Assembly (NCBI RefSeq): GCF_021155765.1
Contig: NC_060114.1
Span: forward strand, 5,208,001 to 5,272,000
Source: Diprion similis
Lineage: Eukaryota; Arthropoda; Insecta; Hymenoptera; Diprionidae
DNA: 64,000 bases
Reading direction: 5' to 3'
Shown piece by piece: positions 21,401 to 35,500 of the stretch (positions are counted from its first letter, which is position 1; each line of letters opens with the position of its first letter). The position numbers were made by a program, and so were the translations under genes. The notes beneath the pieces are model-generated. The model did no database searches. It saw nothing but the letters and a program-made list of their open reading frames with translations, and had not been told where the DNA came from.

Positions 21401-24400
21401 TAAATTTTGTGACGTAGTTTCATGACATCAAATACATTTCTTAAAGCAAAATGTTTTGTGATGCCAAATCAATTAAGGGGTTACGTGGATCTTGAACTTT
21501 CAAAACATCCAATAATTCTATAATTTTTTAACAATATAATAAAAGAACTATTTCAATCAATCTCAAGGTACATGAGTGAACAATGTTTGAACATTTGGTA
21601 AAATTTTTATCTAAAAATATTGAAAATTCAATCGTTCTAAACTGTTTTTCGGAGACCCAGTATTTCTGCGGTGGAGTCGATAACTCTTGCTAGCTTCATC
21701 TAAAATGAAAAAAATCAAATATTTTCTGTTAGTTAGTGAGTATAGTTGGTAAATGAACGAAGAATTTTTGAAAAAATTGAAATTTGAATTTGTGGCAGAG
21801 CTTTTTGCAAAAAAGTAGGATTTTGTTACACTATACTCAGTGTATTGCCTTGTAAAATAAATAGTAATCGTTTGTTCATTCGCTAGCTATGATCACATTG
21901 TAACAGAAAATATCTGGTTTCTTGATTTAAGATGAAGTTAGCAGGATTTATCGTGTCCACCGCCTAAACACTGGGTTTCCGAAAACGAATTTGGAAAAAC
22001 TGAATTTTCAACAATTTTGGAATTTTTTTTTTACGAAATACAGTTCAAATACTGATTTCTCATATACTTCAATCAAGTATGATTAAAATAATTCCTTTAT
22101 TGCATTAAAAAAAAAAAAAAAAAATTACTGCAAAAATAAATCTTTTGAAAGTTCAAGACCCACGTAACACCCTCAAGACCTTATAAAAATTTCAAAGTGA
22201 ACCCAAAAGCATATAGAAGAAAAAAAGTAAATTGGTGTCTAAAGAAATTGCACAGAAGTTGTCTAGTAAGGTGTCATTCAAGAATTACGTAACGCTATTT
22301 TTTACCTTTTTCGCCCCCTCCTACTCCCCCCCCCCTCCCCTGAGGGTGTTACGTAGTACTCGAATAACGCCTAAGAAACGAATTAAAAAAAAAAAAACGG
22401 AATAACATTTCTGAAGTTCTAATTTTTTAATCGAAAATCTGATTGGCAAAAATATTGTGCAGTTCGTACTTCAGATTTTGGAAGTAACTTTCTAATAGTG
22501 GGGAAAAATTTTGAAAATACTGGAGAAATATTATCATTCAGAATAAAAATTTCGAAGAGTAATAATAATAAACGAATTCTAAAAAAAAATGTGATAACCA
22601 CTGATTGTCAAAAAATTATCTTAACTGTTTGGAGTTTTCGAAAATGACCTGCAGAAGAGAACAAAAAAAAAAAAAAAATTCGTAACTAAATCACTGTATA
22701 AAATTATATGATACAACAAATATTTTATGCACTTTGAAATGTAAAAAGTAGTTTAAACTGTTATACGAGGAATAGAATATCGGGAAAATTGTCAGCGAAT
22801 AATTTTTCATTCGCAGTGTATTATAAATTGCACAAAATTTTTCTGTACCTAAATATGCAAATAAAAATGGGGTTAGCATCACCCGACTTGCAGGCAGGGC
22901 GGGTTCCCTGCGGAGAGTCATAATTCCATAAAACTGTCGAGTGATTTTGTCTCTGGCTAAAATATACTCCGCTAACTCCGAGATCCAAGTTGTGTCCATT
23001 TACCAATGTAACGGCTGCACTGGTTCTTCGGGCGAGAAGGCTTTCGGGTATAATTTGACAATGCAGGTTATACGGTACTTATACTCCAACTCTTCACCGT
23101 AAACACGAGTTTAACTTTCCACAAAATTTCAAGACAATTTTAAACCAGCTTAAACTTTCCTGAATTGAAAACCCGTTACTTTTATCCTGTTATGCGTACC
23201 TAATTTTTTCTAACTTATTCTTTCTACTTTCTCTCTCTCTCTCTTTCTTTCTCTTTTCTTTTTCAGCTCTATAACGGTACATAATATAACCACCGTAACT
23301 GAAGTTACGGGGTTTGAAGTACGGGTTGAAAATGTTTTTTTTTTTTTTTTTTTTTTGTCACAAAAGAAACTCATTTTCTTACCATTTATTTTTCCTTCAC
23401 ACGTTTGTTCTTAATTCTTCAAATACCTTTAATTTTTCTTTATTCGACGATCTTACAAAATATTAATTTTTCTTTACGAAGAATATTTTTTTTGTAAGAA
23501 ATCATTTGTGAATTAAGAAAAAAAAATTACAATTTTCTTCACGTAATCTCTTGGAAAGTACTTGATATTTCTTTACAACTTATTTACCTATTATCAAAAG
23601 ACTTGTAGCCAAGGAAACAGAAAAAACAATTAATTTCTATATGTATATATACGTAAACGGTTGATATTGGAAAAAAAAGTGTTATAAATAAATAAGGAAT
23701 TAAAGATAAAATTGAGAAAATCGGAGGTAAAAAAGAAATTCATATCAAGTTTGAAATTTCAGTGATAATCGGTGGGAAATAGAAAATTGCACAAATAATT
23801 CTCTGAATCATAGGTAAAATAATAAATTCATACCGAGTTATTGTGATGTTTGAACGATGGTGTTGGAAGTATTCTAGTCCTTTTTAGACGTGGGATAAAC
23901 CGGGTTTTATGGTTAAATAATCCCCCAAGCACGACAGGTACATTGTTCTCGACTAGTTGCCCTTTCCCGGATTACTCCGCATTCCGAATTATATCTTGAC
24001 AGTAACCCGCGGTAAATTATGAGCCTCCCTTTATATGCAGCTTGTTATTTCTATGTAGGTTCAAAAGTTCCCGAAATATTTGAACCGCGTCTTTGTAAGT
24101 TGTGCGTATTAAGATCCATGCCGTGATACTTATTATAGGACGACTTTAGTTATTCCCAATTTTAGAACGCGTGTGTACGATAAATTTTTAGTTGACTTAA
24201 GAGTTAGTCAAAAATCGCTCATTTTTATTAATTCCATTTTCCCTTTGAGAATAGAAAAATAGGAAATGCTGAAATTATAAACAAAAGCTTGGATTTCGAG
24301 AGTTTCTAATTCAGAAGTCTCAAGTATTTGGTAGATTCGTTTTATTTTACTCTGCAATGGCTCCGCTTGTTCAGTAGACTATTTTCTATGAATTCCCTGA

Positions 24401-26500
24401 AAAATTATTCTCTTATCAATTTCTCATTGTTAAATATTTGATCCTACAGTGTGTATCCATCGGTATTGATCGCGATATTCGATTGAAAATGTTGAATTCC
24501 TGATACTGTTGAATAAAAAATACTTACAGCTGAAAATTATACCACATTTTTTTCACAACTTGAACTTATAAGTATGTTCGATAAAATTATCGAGTGAATT
24601 TCTTCAATCGCGATATTCGGACAGTCAAGAATTATTTGGGACCAAAAACTACGAAAAACTCAACAAAAAATCTTAAGAAATAATATTTCGGCCGGACATC
24701 AAATTCGCTGACCATCGACCGAAAGCCGGATCATTTCATTATTTCAGGCAATTATTTTGACTAAAATTTCTTCAATAGAATTTGAATTTCACGAATGTAA
24801 AAAACGCAACAACAAACAGACCAAGCATGCGCGAAATGGTGTGAACGTTTATAGTAATATTATAAAATTATCTCGTTCTTTCGCCAAATTTTTCAAATTT
24901 ATTCGCAATGACAAATTAAAATAATAAGTAAAAAAGAAAAAACAAAAAAAAAAACGAAACAATCAATCAACTACTAGCGAAGCGAATAAAAAATGCGTCA
25001 TCCCAACGAAGCATCGTAAGTAAAATAAATAAAGGGGAAAAAATTAAGGGATGAATGTCGAATTGGTGGTGAAAAAAAACAAGACAGGATCACCCCAAAA
25101 TACCTGCCACATCACAAATATGTAGTTTTTTTATTCGTAGCCTGTCTGGTATACTAACACAATGTAATGAGCTTACGTGACCTGTATAGTAAGTCGAAGG
25201 GGCCTTTTTTTAAACGTTGAACCGTGGAACGCCCCATAAGTGGGTAGGGTAAGGGGGATTTTTTTACGCCGTAGCAAAAACTACCCCTCGACTTTCACTC
25301 GTTATGATCATATAGGTATAACAGGTGAAGCCTATCGTTCCGCGTGAGCTGCCCTCGTTGATGTCATAATACTTGAGGAACGAGTTTGTAACAGGTTGTC
25401 TAAACGCAAGTTTTGATTTCTATCTTCCTTGGCTTTTTTTTTTTTTTAAAACATGATAAAGCGGTATTAGTTATTGAAAAATTGAGATTAAAGGATGAAT
25501 GAGGATACATTTTCATTTATATTATAACGACGTGTGTCTTTAAAAAATATCGTCTAATTTGAAAATCGACGAGATTTTAATTATTCACAAGTTTTTTGTG
25601 GATAAATATTTACTGTTATTAGGTACTTCTAATTTCACTTTTTCTTATATTCTATTTTCTTGTTTTTCGTCGAATATCTCGATGCAGATTTAGTTAGATA
25701 ATTATTTCTCGCAAAATGTTTGGTAAGAATTTCATAAAAATTATCCTTCAATTTTTGTAACATCGTATTTTCAATAAATGTTTTTTAAACTTCTCTCGCC
25801 GAGAGTCAAAACATAAAAAAAAAAAAAAAAGAAAACAATCGATAAGAAAAGACACAAATTTGAATCGAAAGTAAAATGTATAACTAAGTTCTGAAGAATT
25901 TATGAGAGAAAAAATCAACGTCGCATTTCCTATAATATACTAAAATACTGCCATTGCTTGAAAACTGTTGGAAATCTGGAATAAATAAAAAATGGTTGAC
26001 ACGAAGATATGCAGACAGATGAATAATTTTCTTCCCTTATAATCAGCCTTTTTTCATATTCATTGTATTTTTTGCTCAAGCGTAAATTTCGCCCAATGAC
26101 TTACGAACGGATCGTTCAAAAATCACGATAATAGTACCAATCATCCTAATATTCATAAAAAGTTGGATAAAGTCTAAAAATTCCTAACAGAAAAGTTGGT
26201 TAAAATTATATTTACCACATAGAATGAATACTGTTTTGAATGTCCTTATGCGTGAATTGAAATTTGAAGAAATCAATCAAACTTTACTAAACACCACGAA
26301 ATAAATATTCTGCTGATTCGAACGGATGTTTTCAAGCTCAATACGTTGTAAAAATTATTTTTATTTTGATCAAACGATATTCCTTTTATTATGAGTCAAA
26401 ATAATTTTTTTTATGCTAACCTGTGTTTAATCCTGATATTTGATTATATCCAAAAAAAGTTTAGAATTTCAATCAGTTCTGAAAAACAATTTTTAAATAA

Positions 26501-26533
<33 letters not shown>

Positions 26534-29500
26534 CTTGAACAAAACAAAACACAAAAAACAAAGAAACGGATACACGTAAATACAATAAAACACTTTTTCG
26601 AATGTATATTAAACATTAGAAAAAACTCGTAACTCACCGTAAAATTCGACATGTGAAGGTATCGCGTTGAAATCTTCACGCCACTTGCTCCGAAATCTGT
26701 ATGTATCTATAATATATATATATATATATATACGTACCTATAATATGGGTAGCCATTATATGCCAACGATTGTATATACATATACATATATACATTATAC
26801 ACAAACGACGGCGGCCTGCATAGTAGTTCGATGGTGAATAACGATAGACGATGCGATCGAGGTATACATGTTTACGGGGTACATAGGATACCTATGGAAG
26901 TATAGAGAGACGTGATGATGTATAGATACGGATCTGTATGTGTAGAGTAAAAAGGTGAAAGAGGAATAAAGAAGGAAAAAGAGAATAAAAAGAGAGGAGA
27001 GAAAAGAAACGGAAAAAAGCAGCTTGCGTCTCTCGCTACGAGGGGTAATCATCGGGCGTTTTTCATGGTCAGATGAGGGGAGCCTTTGCAGGACAGGGAA
27101 CATCATTCCGGGAGCAGCGAGGTCCTGATCGGTGGTCAGCAGTTCACGGCAGCATCCTGCGGAGGGTGGCGCGCGCGCGTTTTACCGCCATTGTACTTTA
27201 ACCCCCCCCCCCCCCCCCCCCCCAGCAAACCGAGTGCAGCACCGTACTCGAAGGATACCGTGTACGGGGAAACCCGACACCCGGTAAAAAAAAGAGGAAA
27301 GGAAAGAAAAACAGATCGAGGATCAAGGTAAACGTTAAAAAATGAAGACAGTTCAAGGAATGTGTGGATAGTTGAGAACTGAGGCTGTGTATAGTTTATA
27401 TACAATTTAAATAGTTGAGAAAAATAGTCGAGGACTGTGTATAGTCTGTATACAATGTGAATAGTCGATAAAAAATAGTTGAGGACTGTGTATACAGTCT
27501 GTATACAATGCGAATAGTTGAGAAAAAATAGTTGAGGACTGTGTATACAGTCTGTATACAATGCGAATAGTTGAGAAAAAATAGTTGAGAAAAAATAGTT
27601 GAATAGTTGAGGGGTGGTACAATCTATAAACAATGCGAATAGTTGCGAAAAAATAGTTGAACTGTTGAGGACTGTGTACAGTCTGTATACAATGCGAATA
27701 ATTAAGGAAAAAATAGTTTAATAGTTGAGGACTGTGTACAGTCTGTATACAATGTGAATAGTTGAGAAAAAATAGTTGAATAGTTGAGGGCCGTGTATAG
27801 TCTATATATAATGTGAATAATCGAGAAAAATAGTTGGATAGTTGAGGGCTGTGTATAGTAGATACATCCAATGTCAACTGTTTATATCTTATTAACTATT
27901 CCAGTTTTTTTTTTATCGTAATCGAAAAAAAATTATATGGTTAAATAACGGAACTGATGCTGATATCAGAATTCAACTGAAAAATGTACAGTTAACTAAA
28001 CAAAAGAGCACTTTCAACGATCAGGTGAACGAAACATTTTCTATCGACAACTATAATCATACAACATAGCTACTAGCGTAACATTTTTTTGTAATAACGA
28101 CGATGTTTAAACCGTTTTTGTATTGCGGCTCTCATATTCCACTATATGATTGTCTATTGTAATTATATAACTAAAATAGTTGATCTATCTACTGAAAAAA
28201 AAATTTTATCGTTAAATGTGAGTACAGTTTATAGTTACTGTTTCAAAATTCGTGTGTTTTTTTTTTGTTTTGTTTATAGTCTGAACATTTGGAGAGTATA
28301 GACTTTTATTTTTGAGATTTATTTAACCTACTATTTAAGTAGTTCAAGACTACTAATTTAAAACGTGTAATATCTGATGGGCCACAGATTTAATAGTTAT
28401 TACATATTCACAACGCTAATAAGCGAAAAGACTGAAAAGACATTTGACTGAGAAGTTACGATACAGTGTATAAAAACTCTGAAGAAAACGAACAGTCGGA
28501 GTTTAATCATACAATAGTAAAAATACTACACGGCCTTATATTTTCAAGCAACTATTACGATAATTGATCTTGGTGCAACGACATATTGATGGTAAAAAGA
28601 AAAAAAAATGCAGTCAATCAAACAAGCAAAATGAATGTTACAATAAGTGTATAAAATGTAGTTTTGACAACTATAATCAAACTTAATAGTTACGAGCAAA
28701 TTTTTTTCCAATTTTCATTTAACTCAAACTCAAATTTGTAACATATTGACTAGAATTTTAGAGTTACTATAACGACTTGATTTTTCTCAGCGTGTTCAAA
28801 AACGATTTGAGAAAAACGTGATCGAAAAACGCTAAAACTAGGCATTCAATTTTTTTCCTCAGAAAGTATGGTGCGCAAGGTGCGCCGCAGCGCGTAACGG
28901 ACGCTTCTGCAGTCCAGCCATCAGTTTTTCGATTCCGAGGGTTCGCATTATGTGCGATTTTTGAGGGTCTTTTAAGGGCGACGGGCGGTTCCTTGCGGCG
29001 GGGAAGTTCGAGCAGTGACCTCACGTTGTGCCGAGGATGACCCCGCTCGTGCCTGTATTTTCCCTTTGTCACACATTGCTGCACGTGCGCTTTCAAAACC
29101 CACACAAGGGCGTAAAAAGATTTCGGTGAAGCCAATCTTATTGCCCTGCAGGATGTATAATATACGTGTCGCGAGTATATATAGGTATATACATATTTTT
29201 TTATGTACTACGTTTCAACTTCCAACGGATTTTTTTTCCAAAGTACATTAAGAGTCTCATATTCGCTTATAATAGACTTTTTCATTCGATGACCGGTTCA
29301 AATTTTTATACATTTACAGGATTTTTATAAATTTCTGGTTGGCTAAATTATAATTTTCAAAATATGAGAAAATATTTGAATTTTTTGAAGTCAATACGCA
29401 TTGTCTGGTAAAATTGCAAAATAGTTTGATTCGGTAGTTTTATTAATATGATTGATATATATATATATGGGACGTTCCACGCTAAATCGGACAGTTTGAA

Positions 29501-32500
29501 AAATTTCGATTTTTGATTTGCGAAAAATCGAAAAAAAAATTAGTAATTATGCAGAACCCACAATCGGATCGGTCTTAAAAGTTGTTAAAAGAATAGTAGT
29601 TTGAAATAAAAAAATTTCAAAGAAATCGAAAGATACGCTCAGTTTCAAAAACACGATTTAACACTTCAAACGCAAAAATCTTAATCGATAACAGTGTGAA
29701 TATTTCGATTGTTTTTTTTTTCTGTAAAGACCATCTCAAAACAAAGATTTAGATAAAAAAAACTTCAATTTAGACCATTATTAAGAAAGTTACGAAAAAA
29801 AAATCAAAAACAGCGTTTATTTTTTAAATTTGACATTTTTTTAACAAGTAATCAAAAAAATCACTCAATTTACTAGAAAGACTCTTTTGAGGTATATGTA
29901 CTAAAAAATATCAAAAAATTGAGGAAATCAAAATATTTCAAACTGTCAGATTAGGCGTGGAACGCCCGATATACATACAAATAGTTCATTATGAAAAATG
30001 CCATGAGACGAAAGATTGCAAATGGTACAAGTCTAAATCGAAAAAATATAAATTCAGAAAAAACTTCAGAGAAAATAGAAAATTTTCCATAATATTTTTC
30101 GGAAAAAAATTGTAGAAAATTTTTCTCAATAACTGCCTAACAATAATGTAATTTTTGGCAAATTTAATCGATCACGCGATATAGATACAGGATTTTCAAT
30201 TTATTAGACCAAAAAAAAAAAATTCAATTCGAAGAAAAGTTTGAATTTCAAAATGGGGTCAAATGTGATTAAAGAAAATGAAAATAAACAAACGCCGAGA
30301 TTTTTAAATCTAAGTATGTCACGAAAATAAGTAATAATTTGAAACTCGCGGTACTTAAGTGTACTGAAAAAGTGTTATAATAATAAAAATTTGTCGAAAG
30401 TGATAAGATTCGTGAAACAAATATATTTCTACAATAGTTACAAATGCATGACAGAATGTGAAATATTTCCACGCTCTCGTACTTTGTTCGAGAAAATTCT
30501 TTTAGAGTTTAAACATATCGATTTCTCACGAACACCAACTCTAAGTAAATTTCAATTTCCAGTTAATAGTCTTTCAGCTATGTTAATGGAAAACACAATT
30601 ACATAACGTCGATGAATCGGCTCAAAAGTTAACTTCGGGTAAAAAAGAAAACACGGTAAAAAAAAAGGAAAAAAATACGTTAAGAAATCAATAATAGAAC
30701 GAAAAAAGTTATTCTTTCCATTCTTAATGAATCCAATCGATTGGAATAGTTTGAAAAAATACGATAAACAAGTTTCTCACATTAAAAATATACTCGAGGC
30801 TGCAAAAGTCGTAAAAATAAGAAAAAAAATAATAATAATAATAAAAAAGAAAGAAGGAAACATAAAATGAAATGAAACATCGCATGGAATTTAAAAGAAC
30901 GAATTTTTCAGTCGGCACAACGGATTGTCGAACAAACATTTATAATATTTTGTACAGTTTTTCTCCAAGTTAAAGAATCATTTTCATCTGATCGCAGTCC
31001 TCACATAATAAATCGTCCGTTTTGTTAGTTAATGGATTCTCGACTAATTGCCAGCCTCTGTGGATTGATCTTTGCGATAACGATTTACTTACATTATGTT
31101 TTATTAATTTACCATTTGAATTTTATTTTTGACAGTCGTCTATTACGATTGCCTGTGTAAAATACTCACGCACGAAACGATTTTTTTCATAACCTCGAGG
31201 CTAAAGTAAAAGTTTATCATTAAGTATAATATTATGTATTTACGTTTCGGACATTTATATATTTATCGAAGAATTTTTAAACGTTTTTTTTCTAAATTAT
31301 TATTATTATTATTATTTCATTTTATTGTTTTTTTTTTTCTTGTCAAATTTCTCTGTATCAACACCAGTCTCATTTTAATTCAACATGTCCACCACTATTT
31401 TTAATTATTATTAATGAAAGTCTTGCGCCCTCAAATATAGATTATTATGCTCAAGTTTTTGGAAATTAATACTCAAATTCACCTAATCTGTACCATCACA
31501 AAACTTATTATTGGTTTTGAAATTTAGACAAAAAAAAATTTAAACTTATTATTTCGAAATATCTTGGAAATATGCCCTAAAAATTTTGTTGAAAAATATT
31601 GAAAATTGATTATTTAGTGTCTATTTATGCGAAAAAGTCTATTTTCGCGAAAAAGATTTTACGTTGCTCATAATGCTAAGATTAAAAAACTGTTTTATAA
31701 AGGTAATGTTAATCGATTTACAAAAATAGGATTTAGTTTATTCCGATTGATGTGTGATAAAATAATTTCAGATATTGTTAGATCGACTTTAATGGCTTTT
31801 GTTTCCTTTTATTTAATAGCTTTGGATGAAATGTAGAAAATTTTTATTTTAGACAAATATGGGTTTAAAATGTATATTTATTCGCTTTAAAAAATGCAAT
31901 TCTTTTAACCAACTTGTTTGAAAAATACTATTCATTAACGATTTGCATTGAAAACGGTTGAAAAAATTTTATGAATAATTAAGACGACTCTTGAAAACGT
32001 AACAAAATTGTTGTTACCTGGAACCTGAAAAATCCGAGGGGGCAGTTAATATCAAATTTTATAAATTGCAAATCTGATCATATGGCTTGTGGAAATTTTT
32101 TTTTTTTTACAATATCTAAAGTGTTTCAGAGAGGAGAGAATATTGATTTTGGAGAAAAGAAAGCAGTGCAGAAAAATCATCGTCATCCAAATTAGGAAAC
32201 AAGATTATCGTATTTTTTTTCTCTCATTCCAATTCCACTGCACAGTTTTTTTTTTACAATTTCGAAGGATGAATCGCTTGAGAGTTTTATTCCTCGATAT
32301 TATTCGAAATTTTTAGCAAATAAATATTGTAAAATGTAATTTCAGTGACAGTTGCACAGTCGTATGTATATATTTTAGTCATATTTGGACTTTAACTTTT
32401 ACCATATTTTTTGGGAAACCGAAGACAGGTTTTTTCATGTCCATTTAATATCTACACTCACATACCTACGTTCATGTATATTTTTTTCTTCGTCAGACTT

Positions 32501-35500
32501 ACCCGATAGTAAAATTTACTTTATTTTTTCTATTTTTCTTGTCTCTTTTTCAAACCATCACTAAACTGATTTGTCCATTGGAATATGATACAATGTGACG
32601 AAGAAAATCCGACTCAACGGCCTTGATTTCACCTACAAGTTGGACTTAATTTTCTGAAAACTTATAGCGTCGTCCTTTTAATGAGTCTTAAATAAGTCCA
32701 ATCTAAACACCGAACTGCAAAAAGTACTTTATACCGTGTGGTCGTGAAAAAAGCACTCACCTTATGCGCATGCGTCCAATCGTTCGAATCTTATTGGTCG
32801 ACAGTTACTACCTGATTGAGCAGCTGACGCATTACCAATCGCGATTGTCAGAAAATGTCCCTAGGAGCTGTGGGCTCCTAGGGACATTTTCTGACCGTCG
32901 TGATTGGCATTGCATCGGCTGCTGACATGAATGGAGACCTTCTGGAATTCACAGAACATTTCCTTCGCCATATTTGATACATCTAAGAAACGTTCCGTTA
33001 TCTGAAGCATAGCTTATCTAATTCGATAATCAAAAATTTACCATCAAAAACAAACTCCGCGTTGCTACACGGCAATAGAAGAAAAAAAAAAAAAAAAAAA
33101 AAAAAAAAACAGATTTCCGTAAATTAAAACAGTCTGGTGGATATTCATATGCACTTGTCGTTTAATCTGCAGCGATTACACACCCTTATTCGGTATACCT
33201 ACGTATGTGTTATACAACTGCAGGTGAGAGAGGGACGAGCCTTTTGCCGGGTGCAGCCTTTTTTATAACGCTGCTAATACGGGGGAAAGAAAGAAAGAAA
33301 GAAAGAAAGAAAAAAAAGGGTCGACAAAAAACTGCGAGAAAAAAAGGGAGGAAAGAAAAACACCACTCCCCACTTGTTGTGACTCCCCCTTTCTAATAGA
33401 CCGATGTATAAAAAAGCACCCCTAGCAACAGGTTGATACATCCCTGCAACCCCGATTCCCCATCGCGTTATACGCCGCTGGCAGGTATCACCTATCATTT
33501 TATAATCCCCCATGGGGTTTGGATGGTGGTTCATTATGCAGGTGTTGGTCTACCTGTTTTAACTCTTCAACGTGGTGTGAGTATACATAGTGAGCCTAGG
33601 AGTGCAGCTCCTTTATCCAAAAAAGTTTCTCTCTCGTGCTGGACCGGACTTAAGTGAAAACCTAAGTTTCATGATCATCGGTGGGAACGGCAGTTATCAT
33701 TATCTTGTGGCTGGTCCACCTCTGGAAGAAGACAAACTGGCTAAAGAGGTCTGTCTTCCTGGTGATCTAGTGCTGGCCAGAAGTGCCTGGGGACATTGCA
33801 ATCCTTCAACCTACGAATACGTGATCAAAGACACTTACAACGTGAAGGTAATGTTCACATTTCCAATGGAAAGCGTTGAAACTTATCAGACTGAGTCACC
33901 GACATTTCCATGGGCAAAATAATTGAACGTGAGATTGTAGCGCGATGTTATTTCCATTTCTAAAGCTGGGTACACACTTGAGCATCCGTAAGGTTTCGTG
34001 GGTGGTAAACGCTACGGATACCAACTCAAAACTCGCGCGGTCTAGAGAGATTGCGGTCAGCCGTACCCTGTTTATGCTAGTTTCATTCTGTTCGAACAGT
34101 GGTGTGAGTATACATGGTGTGTGCCTAGGAGTGCAGATTCTTTCTCCAAAAAAGTTTCTCTCTTGCGCTGGACTGGAGTTAAGTAAGATGCGTACCAACG
34201 GCGCCAAAATACCCTTGATCGGTGGTGATTAATTGTTGTGACGTTGAATCTGCGTGGGGAAAAAATGAGCGGGAGTTTAAATAATTCACACCACAGATAT
34301 ACGTGATGGCATTATCGAGAAGGGTAGCGTTTGCCAGAAAAATAATTCCCTAGCAATATGGGGATTTGTTTAGACACTTGGTACATATCTCACTTACAAT
34401 TAAAGGCTTTGACCTCGAAGGAGTTCTAAGCACGCCATTATACTCATATCACGCTCTTCAATTCTTTAAATCTCGGGTTTAAACCTTAGATTCTATTCGA
34501 TGGAAGCTTTCGGTGAAATTTTCATCAAATACGAGTATGTAAAAAAAAAAGAAAAGAATAGAAAAACAAAATCTTGAGTCAGATGACTGAGTTAAAAGAC
34601 TCCGACTGAAATATCATTGAAACGAATTTGAATCCATGGTTACAGGTGTGTTGACGAATTAAGAAATTTTAGCATTCTACGATTGAAGCAAAATTTTCGG
34701 ACAAATAGTCAAAATTTTGGAAACATGCAATCTAAGATATAAAACTTTTAGACTTCACTGAAGTGTTTCCGTTTGAATACGCAGTTTATTGAAAGAAATT
34801 TTTCTTTCCTTATGTCATTTGTTTGAAGATTGATCGAAATATTTGCGGAGCTTTATCTGCCGATGATCCCAATATTGATGATCAACATGGCGTTTACCAA
34901 ATTTTAGTTCAGCGAATTAATGACTGACCAACTTTCATATTGGTCGATTTTTGGTCGATTTTTGGTCGAAGATGAAAAAATTTGTAGCGTAATTGTGAGA
35001 GATAAAAAAAATTCAAGTTTTCCTTTGTTGCTATACGAAAAATTTATCGAAGATACTTGATTTCCTATTTTTTTTTTAGTGTTTTTTCTCCGGAATTTGG
35101 CTGACCAAAAATTCACACTTCTGATAAATACTAAAATTGTTGAATAGTATCGATTTAAGACCAACCAAGTCAGTCAAATTTATTAATTAAAAAAATCTTT
35201 CCCCTACGTTAATTGTTTAATTTTTACACTAAAATCTCATACGACAGTTGCAAGAATGGAATGGAAAAAGAATTGACCAAAAATTAATCACAGCTGCTTA
35301 ACGATTCATGGAATCTAATCCTGCCGACGTTGCTAATCAGAGAACAGCTTGATAATCGAAAAACTTGGGGTGTTTTACCGCCTTGTTAAAATAATGAACT
35401 TCGCTGAAATTTGAAATTCCAGTTATGTATACGCGACCAACTGGCGGGTATTCGACACACTTCGGATACGCCCTGAGAATATTAATCACAGCTGCCACTA

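Noticed and set aside
27136..27877. 165- and 156-codon minus frames
   Set aside because: They run through a minisatellite and a poly-C tract; their repetitive residues come from the array.
32770..32805. tRNA-like B box GTTCGAATC
   Set aside because: The flanking bases do not make a T stem, and no D arm or acceptor stem can be drawn.
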